From Aquilaria yunnanensis (Eukaryota; Streptophyta; Magnoliopsida; Malvales; Thymelaeaceae), in contig CM077594.1 in the NCBI GenBank assembly GCA_039654915.1, positions 48,747,001 through 48,811,000 on the forward strand: a stretch of DNA of 64,000 nucleotides, read 5' to 3'. Under the pieces are notes generated by a model. It saw nothing but the letters and a program-made list of their open reading frames with translations, searched no databases and was not told the DNA's origin. Made by a program: the position numbers and the translations under genes. This document shows positions 22,506-34,162 of the stretch, in pieces. Within the stretch, counting starts at the first letter, position 1. Each line of letters begins with the position of its first letter.

Positions 22506-23738
22506 TTACATTCTTCTAAGACCCATTGCTCTAACATGTCGAGCAAACACAAGTGGTGGCAATGGCTTAGTGAGAGGATCTGCCACCATCAGGTCTGTAG
22601 AAATGTACTCAATCCTAACTTCACCCTCTTCAATTGCATCCCTTACAAAGTTATATTTCATGCTAATGTGCTTGGTTTTTCCATGGTATTTGGGGTCCTT
22701 AGTATAAGCCATGGCTGCCATACTATCACTGTAGATAGTAATAGGTCTCTCAATAGAAACCTTGGACTCCAAATTCTTAAGGAAATAACCTAGCCAAAGG
22801 GCTTCTTGTACAGCTGAGGCACATGAAACAAATTCAGCCTCCATTGTGGACAATGCTGTACAAGTTTGCTTCTTACTACACCAAGTAGTAGCACCACCAT
22901 TTAGCATGAAAAGATAACCAGATGTAGACTTGCTGGAGTCTCTATCCCCACCCCAGTCAGCATCAGAATAGCCACGTAAACCAAGGTCTTTACCTTGGTA
23001 ACAAAGCCAATAATCCTTAGTACCCTTGAGGTACGTTAGGATCCTCTTGACATTCTTCCAATGCTCCAGACCAGGGTTGGAAGAATATCGTGCTAAAAGA
23101 CCAACCGCTTGGCTGATGTCTGGCCTTGTACATAACATGGCGTACATCAAGCTACCAATGGCACTTAGGTAGGGAATCTGAGCCATCTCTTCCTTCTCCT
23201 TTGGAGTCTTAGGACATAAGTCCTCTCCAATCTTGCAACCATATGCAAGAGGTGTACTCATGGGCTTTGCATTTGTTAAGTTGAACCTTGCAAGAATCTT
23301 ATCAATATAAGATTCTTGAGAAAGGGCCAATAGCCTTGCCTTTCTATTCCTCAGGATCTTCACCCCTAGAATAAAGGCAGCCTCTCCCATATCCTTCATG
23401 TCAAAGGTGGAAGACAACCATCCCTTGATGGTACTTAACAATGCAAGCCTATTACTTGCAATCAGTATATCATCTACATATAGAGTCAATACTGCAAAAC
23501 TAGACCCAGAAGAGTACAAGTATACACAATGGTCTTCATGCATCATCACAAAGCCATAGTTTGTGATTGCATGGTGAAACTTCAAGTACCACTGTCTTGA
23601 AGCTTGCTTAAGACCATAGATAGACTTCTTTAGTCTACATACCTTGTCCTCTTGACCCTTTTGGACAAACCCCTCAGGTTGTCTCATATATATCTCCTCA
23701 CTCAATTCACCATTGAGAAAGGCGGTCTTTACATCCAT
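22506..23738 (-). pseudogene. A2 reverse transcriptase (most) and RNase H
   Basis: A 410-codon frame directly continuing the polyprotein after the amber codon at 23739-23741. Reverse transcriptase: [10 protein letters not shown] at the start and the catalytic YVDD at about residues 87-90. RNase [28 protein letters not shown] and IYSDSMAAM supply the acidic residues, and the tail is [10 protein letters not shown]. No other lesion. It ends with RHVRAMGLRRM, a tail missing in A1 and A3. Without stop suppression it would not be made as part of the polyprotein. Confidence 0.93.
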
Positions 23739-26561
23739 CTAATGTAACTCTAAGTCTAGATTTGCCACAATGGCAAGTAATATCCTGATGGAAGTGAATT
23801 TCACAACAGGAGAGAAGGTGTCTTTGAAATCAACACCCTCCTTCTGTGTGAAACCCTTGGCCACCAACCGGGCCTTGTATCTTTCGATACTTCCATCAGA
23901 GTTCACCTTGATCTTGAGAACCCACTTGTTCCCAATTGCCTTACGGCCTAGAGGAAGATCACTTAACTCCCAAACCCCATTGAGATGCATCGAATGCAAC
24001 TCATCCTTCATTGCATTTAGCCACTCTTCCCTTTGTTCACCCTCAAGAGCCTCCTCAATGTTACTTGGCTCATCTATCTCAGATGCAACCAAGTTTGCCT
24101 CACTATCCAGGATCCACCATTCTTTAGGTGGTCCAAATTTCCTCATTGATCTTCTCAATATAGGCTGAGATGGAGGCAACTCATGCTCCATCTCTTGAGG
24201 CTCAACATTTTGCCCTTGAGTATCCTCAACTCCCTCTTGAACAAAACCTTCCTCTTGGAAGTCTTGCTCATGTTGGTCCACAACAACAGGGATTTCTAGA
24301 GCCATTGCTCCACGTGGTTGAGGTACTCCCTCTAGAGTAGGTGCATGTGTCCCAAGTGTCCTTATGACACTTGGTTGACCCTCATCTAGGATCTGGCTTA
24401 ATGAGGTTAAGTCACCACACTCACCAACTTTGGGGAACTCATCCTCCACAAAGTTAGCATTCCTTGCATCAAAGATGTTCCCAATTTTGTGACTTACATC
24501 CAAGAACACATAACCCCTAGATTGTTCAGCATAACCAAGGAAGGCACACTTCCTCCCTCTTGGACCCAACTTTCCCAAAGGGTGGTCCGTTATGTGAACA
24601 TAAGCTAAACAACCCCAAGGGCGTAAATAGCTTAGGTTAGGAGTTTTCTTCTTCCATAACTCATATGGAGAAGAATTCACATTCTTGATGGGTACTCTAT
24701 TAAGGACATGAACTGCACACAGCAGTGCATCACTCCAATAAGTGATGTCTAAATTGGCCTTTGCCATCATGGAACGTACCATGTCCATAAGAGTTCTATT
24801 CTTCCTCTCAGACACTCCATTCTGTTGGGGTGTCCAAGGAAGGGTGAACTCCCTCTCAATACCTTTCAAGTCACAAAATGCTTTGAATGCATTAGATGTA
24901 TACTCTCCACCCCTATCTGTCCTCAAGGACTTAATCTTCTTACCTACTTGGTTCTCAACCAAGTACACATACTTCTCAAAGCATGCCAAGGCCTCTGCCT
25001 TGTTTCTGAGTAAGTAGATATGGGTGAATCGAGTATAATCATCTGTGAATGTGATGAAATACTTAAATCCATTTCTAGATTCAACCCTCATTGGCCCACA
25101 CAGGTCAGAGTGAACTAAACTAAGTGCCTCACCTCTCCTAGTTGCTTTGCCAAAAGGCTTTCTTGTGGCTTTGCCTTCTAGGCATGATTGCCAACTTGGA
25201 AGGACAACCTTGGTCAAGGAACCTAGCAAGCCACCCTTGGCTAGCTTGTTCATTCTATCTTGACCAATATGACCTAACCTTTCATGCCATCTCATTTTAT
25301 TTGTGACCTCTGTCACATAGCAACTAGGACTTGCAACAGAATGGTCAGTTGGCTTTAACTCATAAAGCCCATTATTAACTGAACAAGTGCACACTATCTG
25401 ATTATCTTTAATAATAGACACACTATTATTAAAGAAATTAAAGCAATAATTGTACTTCAACATACAACTTATAGAAATCAAATTTCTACAAATGTTTGGT
25501 ACATACAATACATCTATTAGATACAAATATCCAATATCTATAGGAATCCTACATGTTCCTATGCCTTCCACTTCCAGCCTGGCATCATTTCCTACTGAAA
25601 TGTGCTTAGCTCCTTTTGAGAGCTTCCTGTAGGCCACAAACCAGGACTTCTCCCGTGCTATGTGGTCTGTTGCTCCCGAGTCTACAATCCACAAAGAATT
25701 GCACTCAGTTAGTAATGTACATGACACAACATGTACAATGGAAGTAGAAGGGTATGTATGTACCTTGGGTGGACCTTTGCAATCCTTTGCAAAGTGTCCT
25801 TTATACCCACAGTTGAAGCACTTTAGCTTGCTTATGTCCCGTTTCTTCTTGAACCTTTTCTTAGAAGCAGGAACTTTTCCCTTGCCCTTCCTTGGCCCTC
25901 CTTTTCCACCATTCTTCTTCCATCCCTTCTGGATAGAAGATGAGGCAACATATGCCTTAGAATGGTCCTTGAGGCCCATTACCTCAGCCTCAAGGAGGAG
26001 GTGACGGGCAATGTCATCAAATGACATTATTTGAGGGTTATGGCGTAAGTTGACCTTCATCAACTGCCATTCCTCATCAGGCAAGGAACGAATTATTGCT
26101 TGCACTTGTTGCTCATCAGTGAGCACATGCCCTGCCATCTTGAGTTGGTGGATCATGCGTGACATCTCACGCAAGTGAGCACTCATAGAGTGATCAGCAC
26201 GCTTCACATAATTCTCAAACCTGAGAATCATCGAGCGTTGTTTCTCTACAGAAACATCTCCATACTTGGCCTTGACAGAGTCCCATATGGCCCTGGCCCC
26301 CTCAAGCATGGAGAATTCCACCATAATCTCATCCACCATAGTGGAAAGGAGAGTGACTCTACACATAGAGTTCTTCTTTAGGAATGCCTCATAGGCAGTC
26401 TTATCCTCTCCCTCAGCAGGAGGCATGATCTCTTGAGTGAGTACATCAAGAGTATCTTGCTCAGTTAAAATGAATTTGACTTTCTGTTGCCAAATTGAAT
26501 AGTTTTCACCATCCAATTTGAGGTCACGGTTTAATTCAGCAACAATATTCTTACAAGGCAT
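23739..26561 (-). CDS. A2 gag-protease-integrase-RT start polyprotein
   Basis: 940 codons from a true ATG at 26561. In order: UBN2-type gag (about 1-200), a basic Lys/Gly stretch, zinc knuckle CFNCGYKGHFAKDC (about 246-260), protease DSGA (about 294), pre-integrase domain (WHERLGHIGQDRM), integrase with Asp about 486, Asp about 549 and Glu about 587, a variable acidic linker, then the first part of reverse transcriptase (GNKWVLKIKVNSDGSIERYK). The frame ends at TAG where A1, A3 and A4 have a Gln codon, a CAG-to-TAG change. The position is inside reverse transcriptase, not at a gag/pol border, so it is damage rather than a programmed stop. Gag, protease and integrase are intact. Confidence 0.95.
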   Translation of the reverse strand: MPCKNIVAELNRDLKLDGENYSIWQQKVKFILTEQDTLDVLTQEIMPPAEGEDKTAYEAFLKKNSMCRVTLLSTMVDEIMVEFSMLEGARAIWDSVKAKYGDVSVEKQRSMILRFENYVKRADHSMSAHLREMSRMIHQLKMAGHVLTDEQQVQAIIRSLPDEEWQLMKVNLRHNPQIMSFDDIARHLLLEAEVMGLKDHSKAYVASSSIQKGWKKNGGKGGPRKGKGKVPASKKRFKKKRDISKLKCFNCGYKGHFAKDCKGPPKVHTYPSTSIVHVVSCTLLTECNSLWIVDSGATDHIAREKSWFVAYRKLSKGAKHISVGNDARLEVEGIGTCRIPIDIGYLYLIDVLYVPNICRNLISISCMLKYNYCFNFFNNSVSIIKDNQIVCTCSVNNGLYELKPTDHSVASPSCYVTEVTNKMRWHERLGHIGQDRMNKLAKGGLLGSLTKVVLPSWQSCLEGKATRKPFGKATRRGEALSLVHSDLCGPMRVESRNGFKYFITFTDDYTRFTHIYLLRNKAEALACFEKYVYLVENQVGKKIKSLRTDRGGEYTSNAFKAFCDLKGIEREFTLPWTPQQNGVSERKNRTLMDMVRSMMAKANLDITYWSDALLCAVHVLNRVPIKNVNSSPYELWKKKTPNLSYLRPWGCLAYVHITDHPLGKLGPRGRKCAFLGYAEQSRGYVFLDVSHKIGNIFDARNANFVEDEFPKVGECGDLTSLSQILDEGQPSVIRTLGTHAPTLEGVPQPRGAMALEIPVVVDQHEQDFQEEGFVQEGVEDTQGQNVEPQEMEHELPPSQPILRRSMRKFGPPKEWWILDSEANLVASEIDEPSNIEEALEGEQREEWLNAMKDELHSMHLNGVWELSDLPLGRKAIGNKWVLKIKVNSDGSIERYKARLVAKGFTQKEGVDFKDTFSPVVKFTSIRILLAIVANLDLELH

Positions 26562-26816
26562 CTATATTGATGCAATTCACATGTTTTAGTTCAATTTACA
26601 CAACAAGACTCAACAAAGCAACATGTGTATGAAAACAACTTCTAACATGCTCATATATGGCAAAAGAGATGCATATAACATTCGATCAAAAATATATAAA
26701 CATGCCTTCATTGTTTCATACACATATCCTTTATTAACCTTCATCGAAATCATACACATATGTATGATCCTAAATCATGCTCACAACATGTAACATATAC
26801 ATATTCATGACCTAGG

Positions 26817-26828
26817 CTCTGATACCAA
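26817..26828 (-). promoter_or_regulatory. Primer binding site of A2
   Basis: The + strand reads CTCTGATACCAA next to the 5' LTR, the reverse complement of the initiator tRNA-Met primer site. The leader up to the gag ATG (26562-26816) has no other feature. Confidence 0.92.
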
Positions 26829-26829
26829 T

Positions 26830-28305
26830 TGAAGATTTTCAGGATCTCAATAATAACATACTCTTATGTTATTCATTTGTGTATATGCCACATGCATATA
26901 AGTTTTCCATACATATTGTCTCAAAAACAATATCTAGCATGCTATTTGAGTTCAACATGAATATAGACATACTTATCCAGTCAAACAAACTTAGCATGCC
27001 ACTAAGATCATTCATAAAATTTAAATCCTTAGCATGCTACTAAAGCAAGAAAGGATGCGTACCTTCCTTTTGATAGTCTTGTGCCGAAAAGGAAAAAGAA
27101 GGACTTGATCTTAGAGATACGCCTTGAGGCTTGAATTGAGATGAAGAATCTCAATGTAATTTCACCCACAATGCTCTAAGAAAGTGTCTAATATTTCGGC
27201 TCTTTAAAGGAATGAAAGGAGGAATTTTTCTCTCAAGAAAAATGGTGCAAATTGAGTGTAAAATTCGTACTCTCAATGGCCAGCCACTAAAGGCTATTTA
27301 TAGATGACCAAAAGGCACACCTTTACACCAAGAAAGGTGTCCTTTAAGCCAAAGAACACTTCCTTTGGCTAAGGGTCATGTATGGTGGCGAAAATACATG
27401 TCTTTTAGCCAAGGAACACTTCCTTTGACCTATAACCACCCATAACTACCTTATGGGCGAAAATACATGTCTTTTAAGTCAAGGAACACTTCCTTTGGCC
27501 TATAACCACCCATAACTACCTTATGGGCGAAAATACATGTCTTTTAAGTCTAAAGGACATCACATTTGGTGCAATAACCACCTCAACCACCTCCATGGCC
27601 AAACATACATGTCCTTTAAAGTCAAAGGACATCACTCTTGGTGCTATAAGCACCCTATGGCCGAATATACATGTCCATTCACCCAAGGAACACTTCCTTT
27701 GGATGAAAGGACATGTTCTTTTAGCCAAGAGTTATTTCTTTTGATGAAGAGACATAACTTTACACAAAAGATGTGTCTCTTGGTGGTTTTGAGCTAAAAA
27801 CAAGGTGAGCTGGCACAAAGCTAGCTCAATATGCTACTTATGCACCATTGAGCTCCTTTGAGCTCCAACCAAGCACCATGAACTAAGGTCCAGCTCCAAG
27901 AACTGACCTTGAGCTGGAGTTAGCTGCTTTCAGCTGAAGTAAACTGAAGTCCAGCTACACTCAGCTACCAAAAGCTGAAGTGAGCTGACTTGAGCTGACT
28001 TGAGCTGAAGTCCAGCTACATTCAGCTACCATAAGCTGAAGTGAGCTGACTTGAGCTTACTTGAGCTAACTTGAGCTGAAGTCCAGCTACATTCAGCTAC
28101 CATAAGCTGAAGTGAGCTGACTTGAGCTGACTTGAGCTAACTTGAGCTGAAGTCCAGCTACTTTGAGCTACTTATAGCTGAAGTGAGCTGACTTGAGCTA
28201 AGGGGAGCTACTTCTAGCTGCCTTAGATACCTTTTCAAGCTATAGTTAGCTCAACGAGCTCAAATCCTATCTTAAAAGGATCTTGGTGCTCCAAGAATTC
28301 CAACA
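26830..28305 (-). repeat. 5' LTR of A2 (1476 bp)
   Basis: Nearly identical to the left LTR. The 10-bp length difference is one extra decamer of the AGCT array near 28121 (CTTGAGCTGA). The substitutions I noted include a G/A near 27428, a G/A near 27600, a C/A near 27757 and a G/T near 28290. Confidence 0.95.
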
Positions 28306-28310
28306 CAAAG

Positions 28311-30544
28311 TGCTTCGATCAGATCGAGGTGGAGAGTACTTGGATCGAGAATTCCTTGACTATCTGAAGGAGTGTGGTATAGTATCACAACTCACTCCAC
28401 CAGGTACACCTCAATGGAATGGTGTTTCTGAAAGGAGAAATCGAACTCTGTTAGACATGGTTCGCTCCATGATGAGTCAAGCTGACCTTCCAAACTCCTT
28501 TTGGGGACATGCTCTAGAAACAGCCGCTTTTACACTAAACCGAGTTCCATCTAAATCGGTTCAAAAGACACCATATGAGATATGGAGTGGGAGGCGTCCC
28601 AATTTGTCTTTTATGAAGATTTGGGGCTGTGACGCTTATGTAAAACATCAATCCTCTAACAAACTAGGGCCCAAATCTCAAAAATGTCTTTTTGTTGGGT
28701 ATCCCAAAGAAACAAAGGGTTACTATTTCTACAATCCCTCTGAGCAAAAAGTGTTTGTTGCTCGAACTGGTGTCTTTTTGGAGAAAGAGTTTATCTCTAA
28801 AGGAACTAGTGGGAGGAAAGTAGAACTTGAAGAAATTCAAGAACAACAAGAAGACATCGAACCTGAAATGGAACCTGAACAGACACCACAAGATGTTGTG
28901 GTTCAAGAGTCTATTCCTGTAGCACAAAGCCCACGTAGGACTGGTAGGATTCGGCGTCAGCCCGAGAGATATGGATTTCTCGTGACTCACACCGGTGATG
29001 TGATGCTCATGGATCAAGATGAGCCCACAACCTACCAACAAGCTATGTCGGGGCCTGACTCTGAGAAGTGGCTAATGGCCATGAAATCCGAGATGGAATC
29101 CATGTATGAAAACCAAGTATGGACTTTGGTTGACCCACCTGAAGGGGTAAAACCTATAGGGTGCAAATGGGTTTTCAAGAAGAAAACTGACATGGATGGT
29201 AATGTGATTACCTTTAAGGGAAGATTGGTTGCAAAAGGTTTCAAGCAAATTCATGGTATTGACTATGATGAAACCTTTTCACCAGTTGCTATGCTTAAAT
29301 CCATCCAAATTTTGTTTGCTATTGCTGCACACTATGATTATGAGATATGGCAAATGGATGTCAAAACTGCATTCCTAAATGGAAAGCTACTTGAGGATGT
29401 GTACATGACACAACCTGAGGGTTTTGTCACTCCTGGGAATGCCAATAAAGTGTGCAAATTACAAAGGTCCATTTATGGACTGAAGCAAGCTTCTCGAAGT
29501 TGGAATCTTCGTTTTGATGATGCAATCAAAGAGTTTGGTTTTATCAAAAATGAAGATGAACCTTGTGTCTACAAGAAGGTTAGTGGGAGCGCTATTGTCT
29601 TCTTGGTGTTGTATATAGATGACATACTACTCATCGGGAATGACATTCCTGAGCTACAGTCTGTGAAGACTTGGCTAGGGAAATGTTTCTCTATGAAGGA
29701 TTTGGGTGAAGCAGCCTATGTGTTAGGCATCAGGATCTATAGAGATAGATCTAGAAAGCTTCTTGGCCTAAGTCGAAGTACATATATTGACAAGGTGCTA
29801 AAGAGGTTTAGCATGCAAGATTCCAAGAAAGGATTCTTGCCCATGTCACATGGTATCACTCTTTCTAGATCTCAGTGTCCGAGTACAACCGAGGAGAGAG
29901 AGCGCATGAGTAAGATTCCATATGCCTCAGCAATTGGATCTATCATGTATGCCATGATATGTACTCGTCCCGATGTCTCATATGCTTTGAGCATGACGAG
30001 TAGGTACCAATCGAACCCCGGTGAAAGTCACTGGACAGCTGTTAAGAACATCCTTAAGTACTTACGAAGGACTAAGGATGCATTCTTGGTCTTTGGAGGT
30101 GAAGATCAGCTCGTTGTAAGGGGTTACACCGATGCAAGCTTCCAATCCGATAAGGATGATTTTAGATCGCAATCTGGTTATGTGTTTTGTATTGGTGGTG
30201 GTGCTGTAAGCTGGAAGAGTTCAAAGCAAGAGACAGTAGCTGACTCTACAACAGAATCTGAGTACATTGCCGCCTCTGATGCTGCGAAGGAGGCAGTTTG
30301 GATCAAGAAGTTCATCATTGAACTTGGAGTGGTTCCAAGCATTGTTGACCCGATAGAGCTCTATTGTGACAACAATGGAGCAATCGCACAGGCTAAGGAA
30401 CCTCGATCTCACCAGCGATCCAAACACATACTCCGACGCTATCATCTCATCAGGGAGATCATCGAGAGGGGTGATGTAAGGATATGCAGGACTTCGACAG
30501 ACAGCAACATTGCTGATCCACTGACAAAGCCCCTTACGCAGTAG
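28311..30544 (+). CDS. B integrase part 2, reverse transcriptase, RNase H
   Basis: It continues exactly where 19751 stopped, in the same reading frame once A2 is left out. Integrase second Asp in [11 protein letters not shown] and Glu in [10 protein letters not shown]. Then [10 protein letters not shown] and [13 protein letters not shown], a Glu-rich linker, and reverse transcriptase with [11 protein letters not shown] and the catalytic YIDDILLIG (about 29609-29635). RNase [23 protein letters not shown] and [10 protein letters not shown]. It ends [11 protein letters not shown]. There are no stops or frameshifts in 744 codons. Before A2 arrived, B had only one stop codon and the altered protease site. 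Confidence 0.94.
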
Positions 30545-30604
30545 AAGCATGATAGCCATTCTAGATCCATCGGTATTAGATACATGGATGATTGGCTTTT
30601 AGTG

Positions 30605-30616
30605 CAAGTGGGAGAT
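30605..30616 (+). promoter_or_regulatory. Polypurine tract of B
   Basis: CAAGTGGGAGAT lies directly before the 3' LTR start TGTTAGTG. The 3' UTR of B is only about 70 bases, in contrast to the 1.3 kb of family A. Confidence 0.85.
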
Positions 30617-32032
30617 TGTTAGTGTTGTGCCCAAAAAGCCAATCATGAGATGATTGTATTTTTGCAAATTGAGTCATGATATTTTATTGAGGCATTAATC
30701 CAGCAATTTTGTTTGTTGTTTTGTTTCTGCGTAACGTAATAAACATAATTGTAACCCTAGAATAATGATATTCTTAAACGTCCCTAGTATAGTATTATTG
30801 TGGAGCGGGTTGCAATAATACATAATGACTAGCATATGTGGAGACTAATATGAGATATGTAGTCTACATATGGGTACAAGTTGGAGAACTTGTGTACTGG
30901 ACCAACCCACCATGAGAACACTTCATTGATCGTTATATGAGTGTCATAAGTGATTCTCATAGTGATCATGGTATATGTAGTCCTTCGACCTAAGATCATC
31001 AAGGTTCCCTACATGTGAGTCACATACTTTGATACTTTCCTTTGTTGCTCGTAACTAAGTGAACTTGAAGGAGGTCATTGGGTATGTCACATATCATGCG
31101 GAGGGATTTGTATGATCAAGATGGGATTTGTCCCTCCTATGTAACGGGAGTGATATCTTTGGGCCCCTTGATAGAGTGAGACTTAGAAAATGCATGGCCA
31201 TGCTCCGATGAGTTGATATATGATATCAATGTCATCAGTTTAAGTTGGTCTACTCGGTAATTAAGAAACCAAAGATTGGGCTATACGAGAGTGACACATT
31301 CCATGTCTCGTGCTTAGTCTTGATATCTTGGACAAAGGGACAATGGCATATATCGGTGATGATCATAAAGGTTTAGTCGATTCACCGACAATCTTGTCAC
31401 TTGGGTAGCAATGATGTGTTGCTAGACACCGCTCATTGCTTATGATCATAAATGTGATTTATGATCATTGCCAACATGGCAAGAGCCTATTGGGTCGCAC
31501 ACGTAGAGCTATTTGGATCATTAGAGTGCATGGGCTAATTATTTGGGTTATGGTTTCACTTTAATTTCGTATTAATAATGGGCCAAGGAGTTGAGCCATT
31601 ATTAAGCCCGAAATTAAATCCTAATTGGATTAGGGCTTTGAAACCCATTAGGCCTGGAAATTGAGTCTCACTATAAATACAACTTTTAAGTGAGAAATTC
31701 GTAGGTCTCCTTGCCCTAGCCTCCCAAAAGGACAGCCACACTCTTCTCTTGCAATTCCTTGGAGGACGCAAGCTAGCACTGCGAGCGCAAGAGAAACGCA
31801 TCTGCCGGGACGTGGTGGAAGCGTGGTGATCCCGAGAGGCTCGTGTGGATACCATAGAGAGCCTGAACACGTCAACTGTTCAGGTTTTGTGATTCGACTC
31901 TACAGTTGAGTGAGAGATCTCAACCGAAAATTAGGTTTGAAATTTTCGAACACCCAGTTTACCCCGTTTCACTTGGATCCTGGAAGGTTTCGGTTAAATT
32001 CCGCTGCGCTGTTTGGCTCCCGAAACCCAACA
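30617..32032 (+). repeat. 3' LTR of B (1416 bp)
   Basis: Same length as the 5' LTR and ends ACCCAACA, followed by the target duplication GATTG at 32033-32037. By eye about a dozen single-base differences from the 5' LTR. Confidence 0.96.
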
Positions 32033-33143
32033 GATTGCAAAGGCCAACTTAGACATCACTTATTGAAGTGATGCACTGTTGTGTGCAGTTCATGTCCTTA
32101 ACAGAGTACCCACCAAGAATGTGAACTCTTCTCCCTATGAGTTATGGATAAAGAAAACTCATAACCTAAGCTATTTATGCCCTTGGGGTTGTTTAGCTTG
32201 TGTTCACATAACGGACCATCCTTTAGGAAAATTGGGTCCAAAAGGGAGGAGGTGTGCCTTCCTTGGTTATGTTGAACAATCTAGAGGTTATGTGTTCTTG
32301 GATATAAGTCACAAAACTGGGAACATCTTTGATGCAAAGAATGCTAACTTTGTGGAGGATGAGTTCCCCAAAGTTGGTGAGCATGGTGACTTAACCTCAT
32401 TAAGCCAGATCCTAGATGAGGATTAACCAAGTGTCATAGGGACACCTGGGACACATGCACTTACTCTAGAGGGAGTACCTCAACCACATGGAGCAATGGC
32501 TCCAGAAATGCCTGTCCTTGTGGACCAACATGAGCAAGACCTCCAAGAGGAAGGTTTTGTTCAAGAGGGAGTTGAGGATACTCAAGAGCAAAATGCTGAG
32601 CCTCAAGAGATGGAGCATGAGTTGCCTCCATCTTAGCCTACATTGAGAAGATCAATGAGGAAATTTGGGCCACCTAAAGAATGGTGGATCTTGGATAGTG
32701 AGGCAAATTTGGTTGCATCTGAGATAGATGAGCCAAGTAACATTAAGGAGGCTCTTGAGGGTGCATAGAGGGAAGAGTGGCTAAATGCAATGAAGGATGA
32801 GTTGCATTCAATGCATCTCAATGGGGTTTGGGAGCTAAGTGATCTTCCTCCAAGTCGTAAGGCAATTGGGAACAAGTGGGTTCTCAAGATCAAGGTGAAA
32901 TCTGATGAAAGTATCGAAAGATACAAGGCCCATTTGGTGGCCAAGGGTTATACACAGAATGAGGGTGTTGATTTCAGAGACACCTTCTCTCCTGTTGTAA
33001 AATTCACTTCCATCAGGATATTACTTGCCATTGTGGCAAATCTGAACCTAGAGTTACATCAGATGGATGTAAAGACCGCCTTTCTCAATGGTGATTTGAG
33101 TGAGGAGATATATATGAGACAACCTGAGGGGTTTGTCCAAAAG
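32033..33143 (+). pseudogene. A1 integrase end to reverse transcriptase start
   Basis: It resumes A1 after element B (AKANLDITY equivalent, VLNRVPTKNVNSSPYELW), passes the linker and enters reverse transcriptase ([26 protein letters not shown]). Besides an early disruption near 32066, three in-frame stops replace Gln codons of the sister copies: TAA 32424-32426, TAG 32634-32636 and TAG 32766-32768, all C-to-T changes. It is cut at FVQK by the C solo LTR in the target AAAAG. Confidence 0.92.
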
Positions 33144-34162
33144 TGATGCGAACCCCGATGGTATAAAGACCATGAAACGCGCCCAAGATGTGATTCAAGC
33201 TCCACAAGACATCAAAGAGACTAGGTTTAAAACCCCCACCCCTAATCAACCTGTGACTAGAAACGAGAAGTATAGAACTCCAAGAACACAAGCATACTTG
33301 TGCACCAAGGCAGTCCGCCAAGAACCAAAGAGAAAACCTCTCCAAAGAGCAATATTATTTCGGCAATAATCTGTATGTTTACATCCAGAATATGTGCCTT
33401 TATATAGGCCTAAACTAGGGTTAAAAGCTGGGCAAAATTCGCAGCCTAAATCCCTTAGGAATCCTAGATACAAAGACATAGGAAATCCTAGTCAAATTAG
33501 GACTCTAATTCCTAGTTTGAACAAGTTTAATGAATGCAGCGCATGCCACTTGTCCAAAACAATTTAAAACTATTCCATAGCCTATATAACTTCCTAAATA
33601 ATGTAAATAATTAGGAAAATAAAATAAGATACGTTACAGCACAAGATTGGGCATAAAAACCCAAAATAGTCTTCTCAGGTGGTTCCTGCTTGTGTCTTCA
33701 ACTTCAAGCTGAAATTCGAACTTGATGTAGCCATGATTTCTCAAAATTCAAAGCATGAAAGTTGTAGATCTCTTTCTTAGCTTCGAAACCACACTTGAAT
33801 CACACAAAATGGACTTCTAAATCGAAAGATATTCCCAAAATACTGCAACTGCTTCTGAACCAGCGATAACTCGTAAATCGCGACTTTGAAGCTAAATTGG
33901 ACCTCCTTACCGTGCAAAATGGGTTTTATGGGCTTCATATGATTTTCCGCTCCAGATGCTAGCTTTCCAATGAATCAAGAATTACTCAATTCCGATCTGT
34001 TTAGCTCAAGATATGAATTTTCTACCAGAACATCGCCAATCTGTCAAAATCCAAGCTTGAAGTGCACTAGTGAGCTCATTAGCCTTCTTCCTTGTCAATG
34101 GTCCACTAGTTATCTTTAATGGATCCTTGCCATTCTTGGTTGTGCCTTCTTTGATCATATCA
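33144..34162 (-). mobile_element. Solo LTR of family C in A1 RT (1019 bp)
   Basis: In minus orientation, TGATGCGAAC to CATATCA. The target duplication AAAAG is at 33139-33143 and 34163-34167. It is of the longer subtype related to the C1 LTRs in its polyprotein-tail half; the other half is closer to the 986-bp subtype. Confidence 0.95.

Larger units (their letters stand above)
19752..28305 (-). mobile_element. Ty1/copia element A2, youngest complete A copy
   Basis: A complete 8554-bp element in minus orientation inside the integrase gene of B. The target duplication CAAAG is at 19747-19751 and 28306-28310. The two LTRs are 1466 and 1476 bp; I see about four substitutions and one 10-bp unit difference between them, so it is very recent. 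The single coding defect is an amber codon in reverse transcriptase. It is the best guide copy for judging damage in A1, A3 and A4. Confidence 0.96.
15223..32032 (+). mobile_element. Ty1/copia element B, Angela/BARE-like
   Basis: A complete element: two 1416-bp LTRs, primer site, gag, protease, integrase, reverse transcriptase, RNase H and polypurine tract. It is interrupted only by A2 (19752-28305). The target duplication GATTG is at 15218-15222 and 32033-32037. By eye the LTRs differ at about a dozen sites, roughly 1%, so insertion is recent. Lineage call: motifs LRSILEKEKLNGTNFLKWYR and [13 protein letters not shown] recall BARE-1/Angela. Without A2 it would be about 8.26 kb. Confidence 0.94.

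Noticed and set aside
22470..22793. Plus-strand ORF of 107 codons, repeated at 43723 and 59050
   Set aside because: It is the opposite-strand shadow of the A RNase H gene and recurs with it.
31556..31870. Conserved antisense ORF of about 104 codons, also at 16162-16476 and 61505-61819
   Set aside because: It recurs only because it lies in the homologous B LTR. It runs across the promoter region, has no domain, and is changed in the minus solo LTR.
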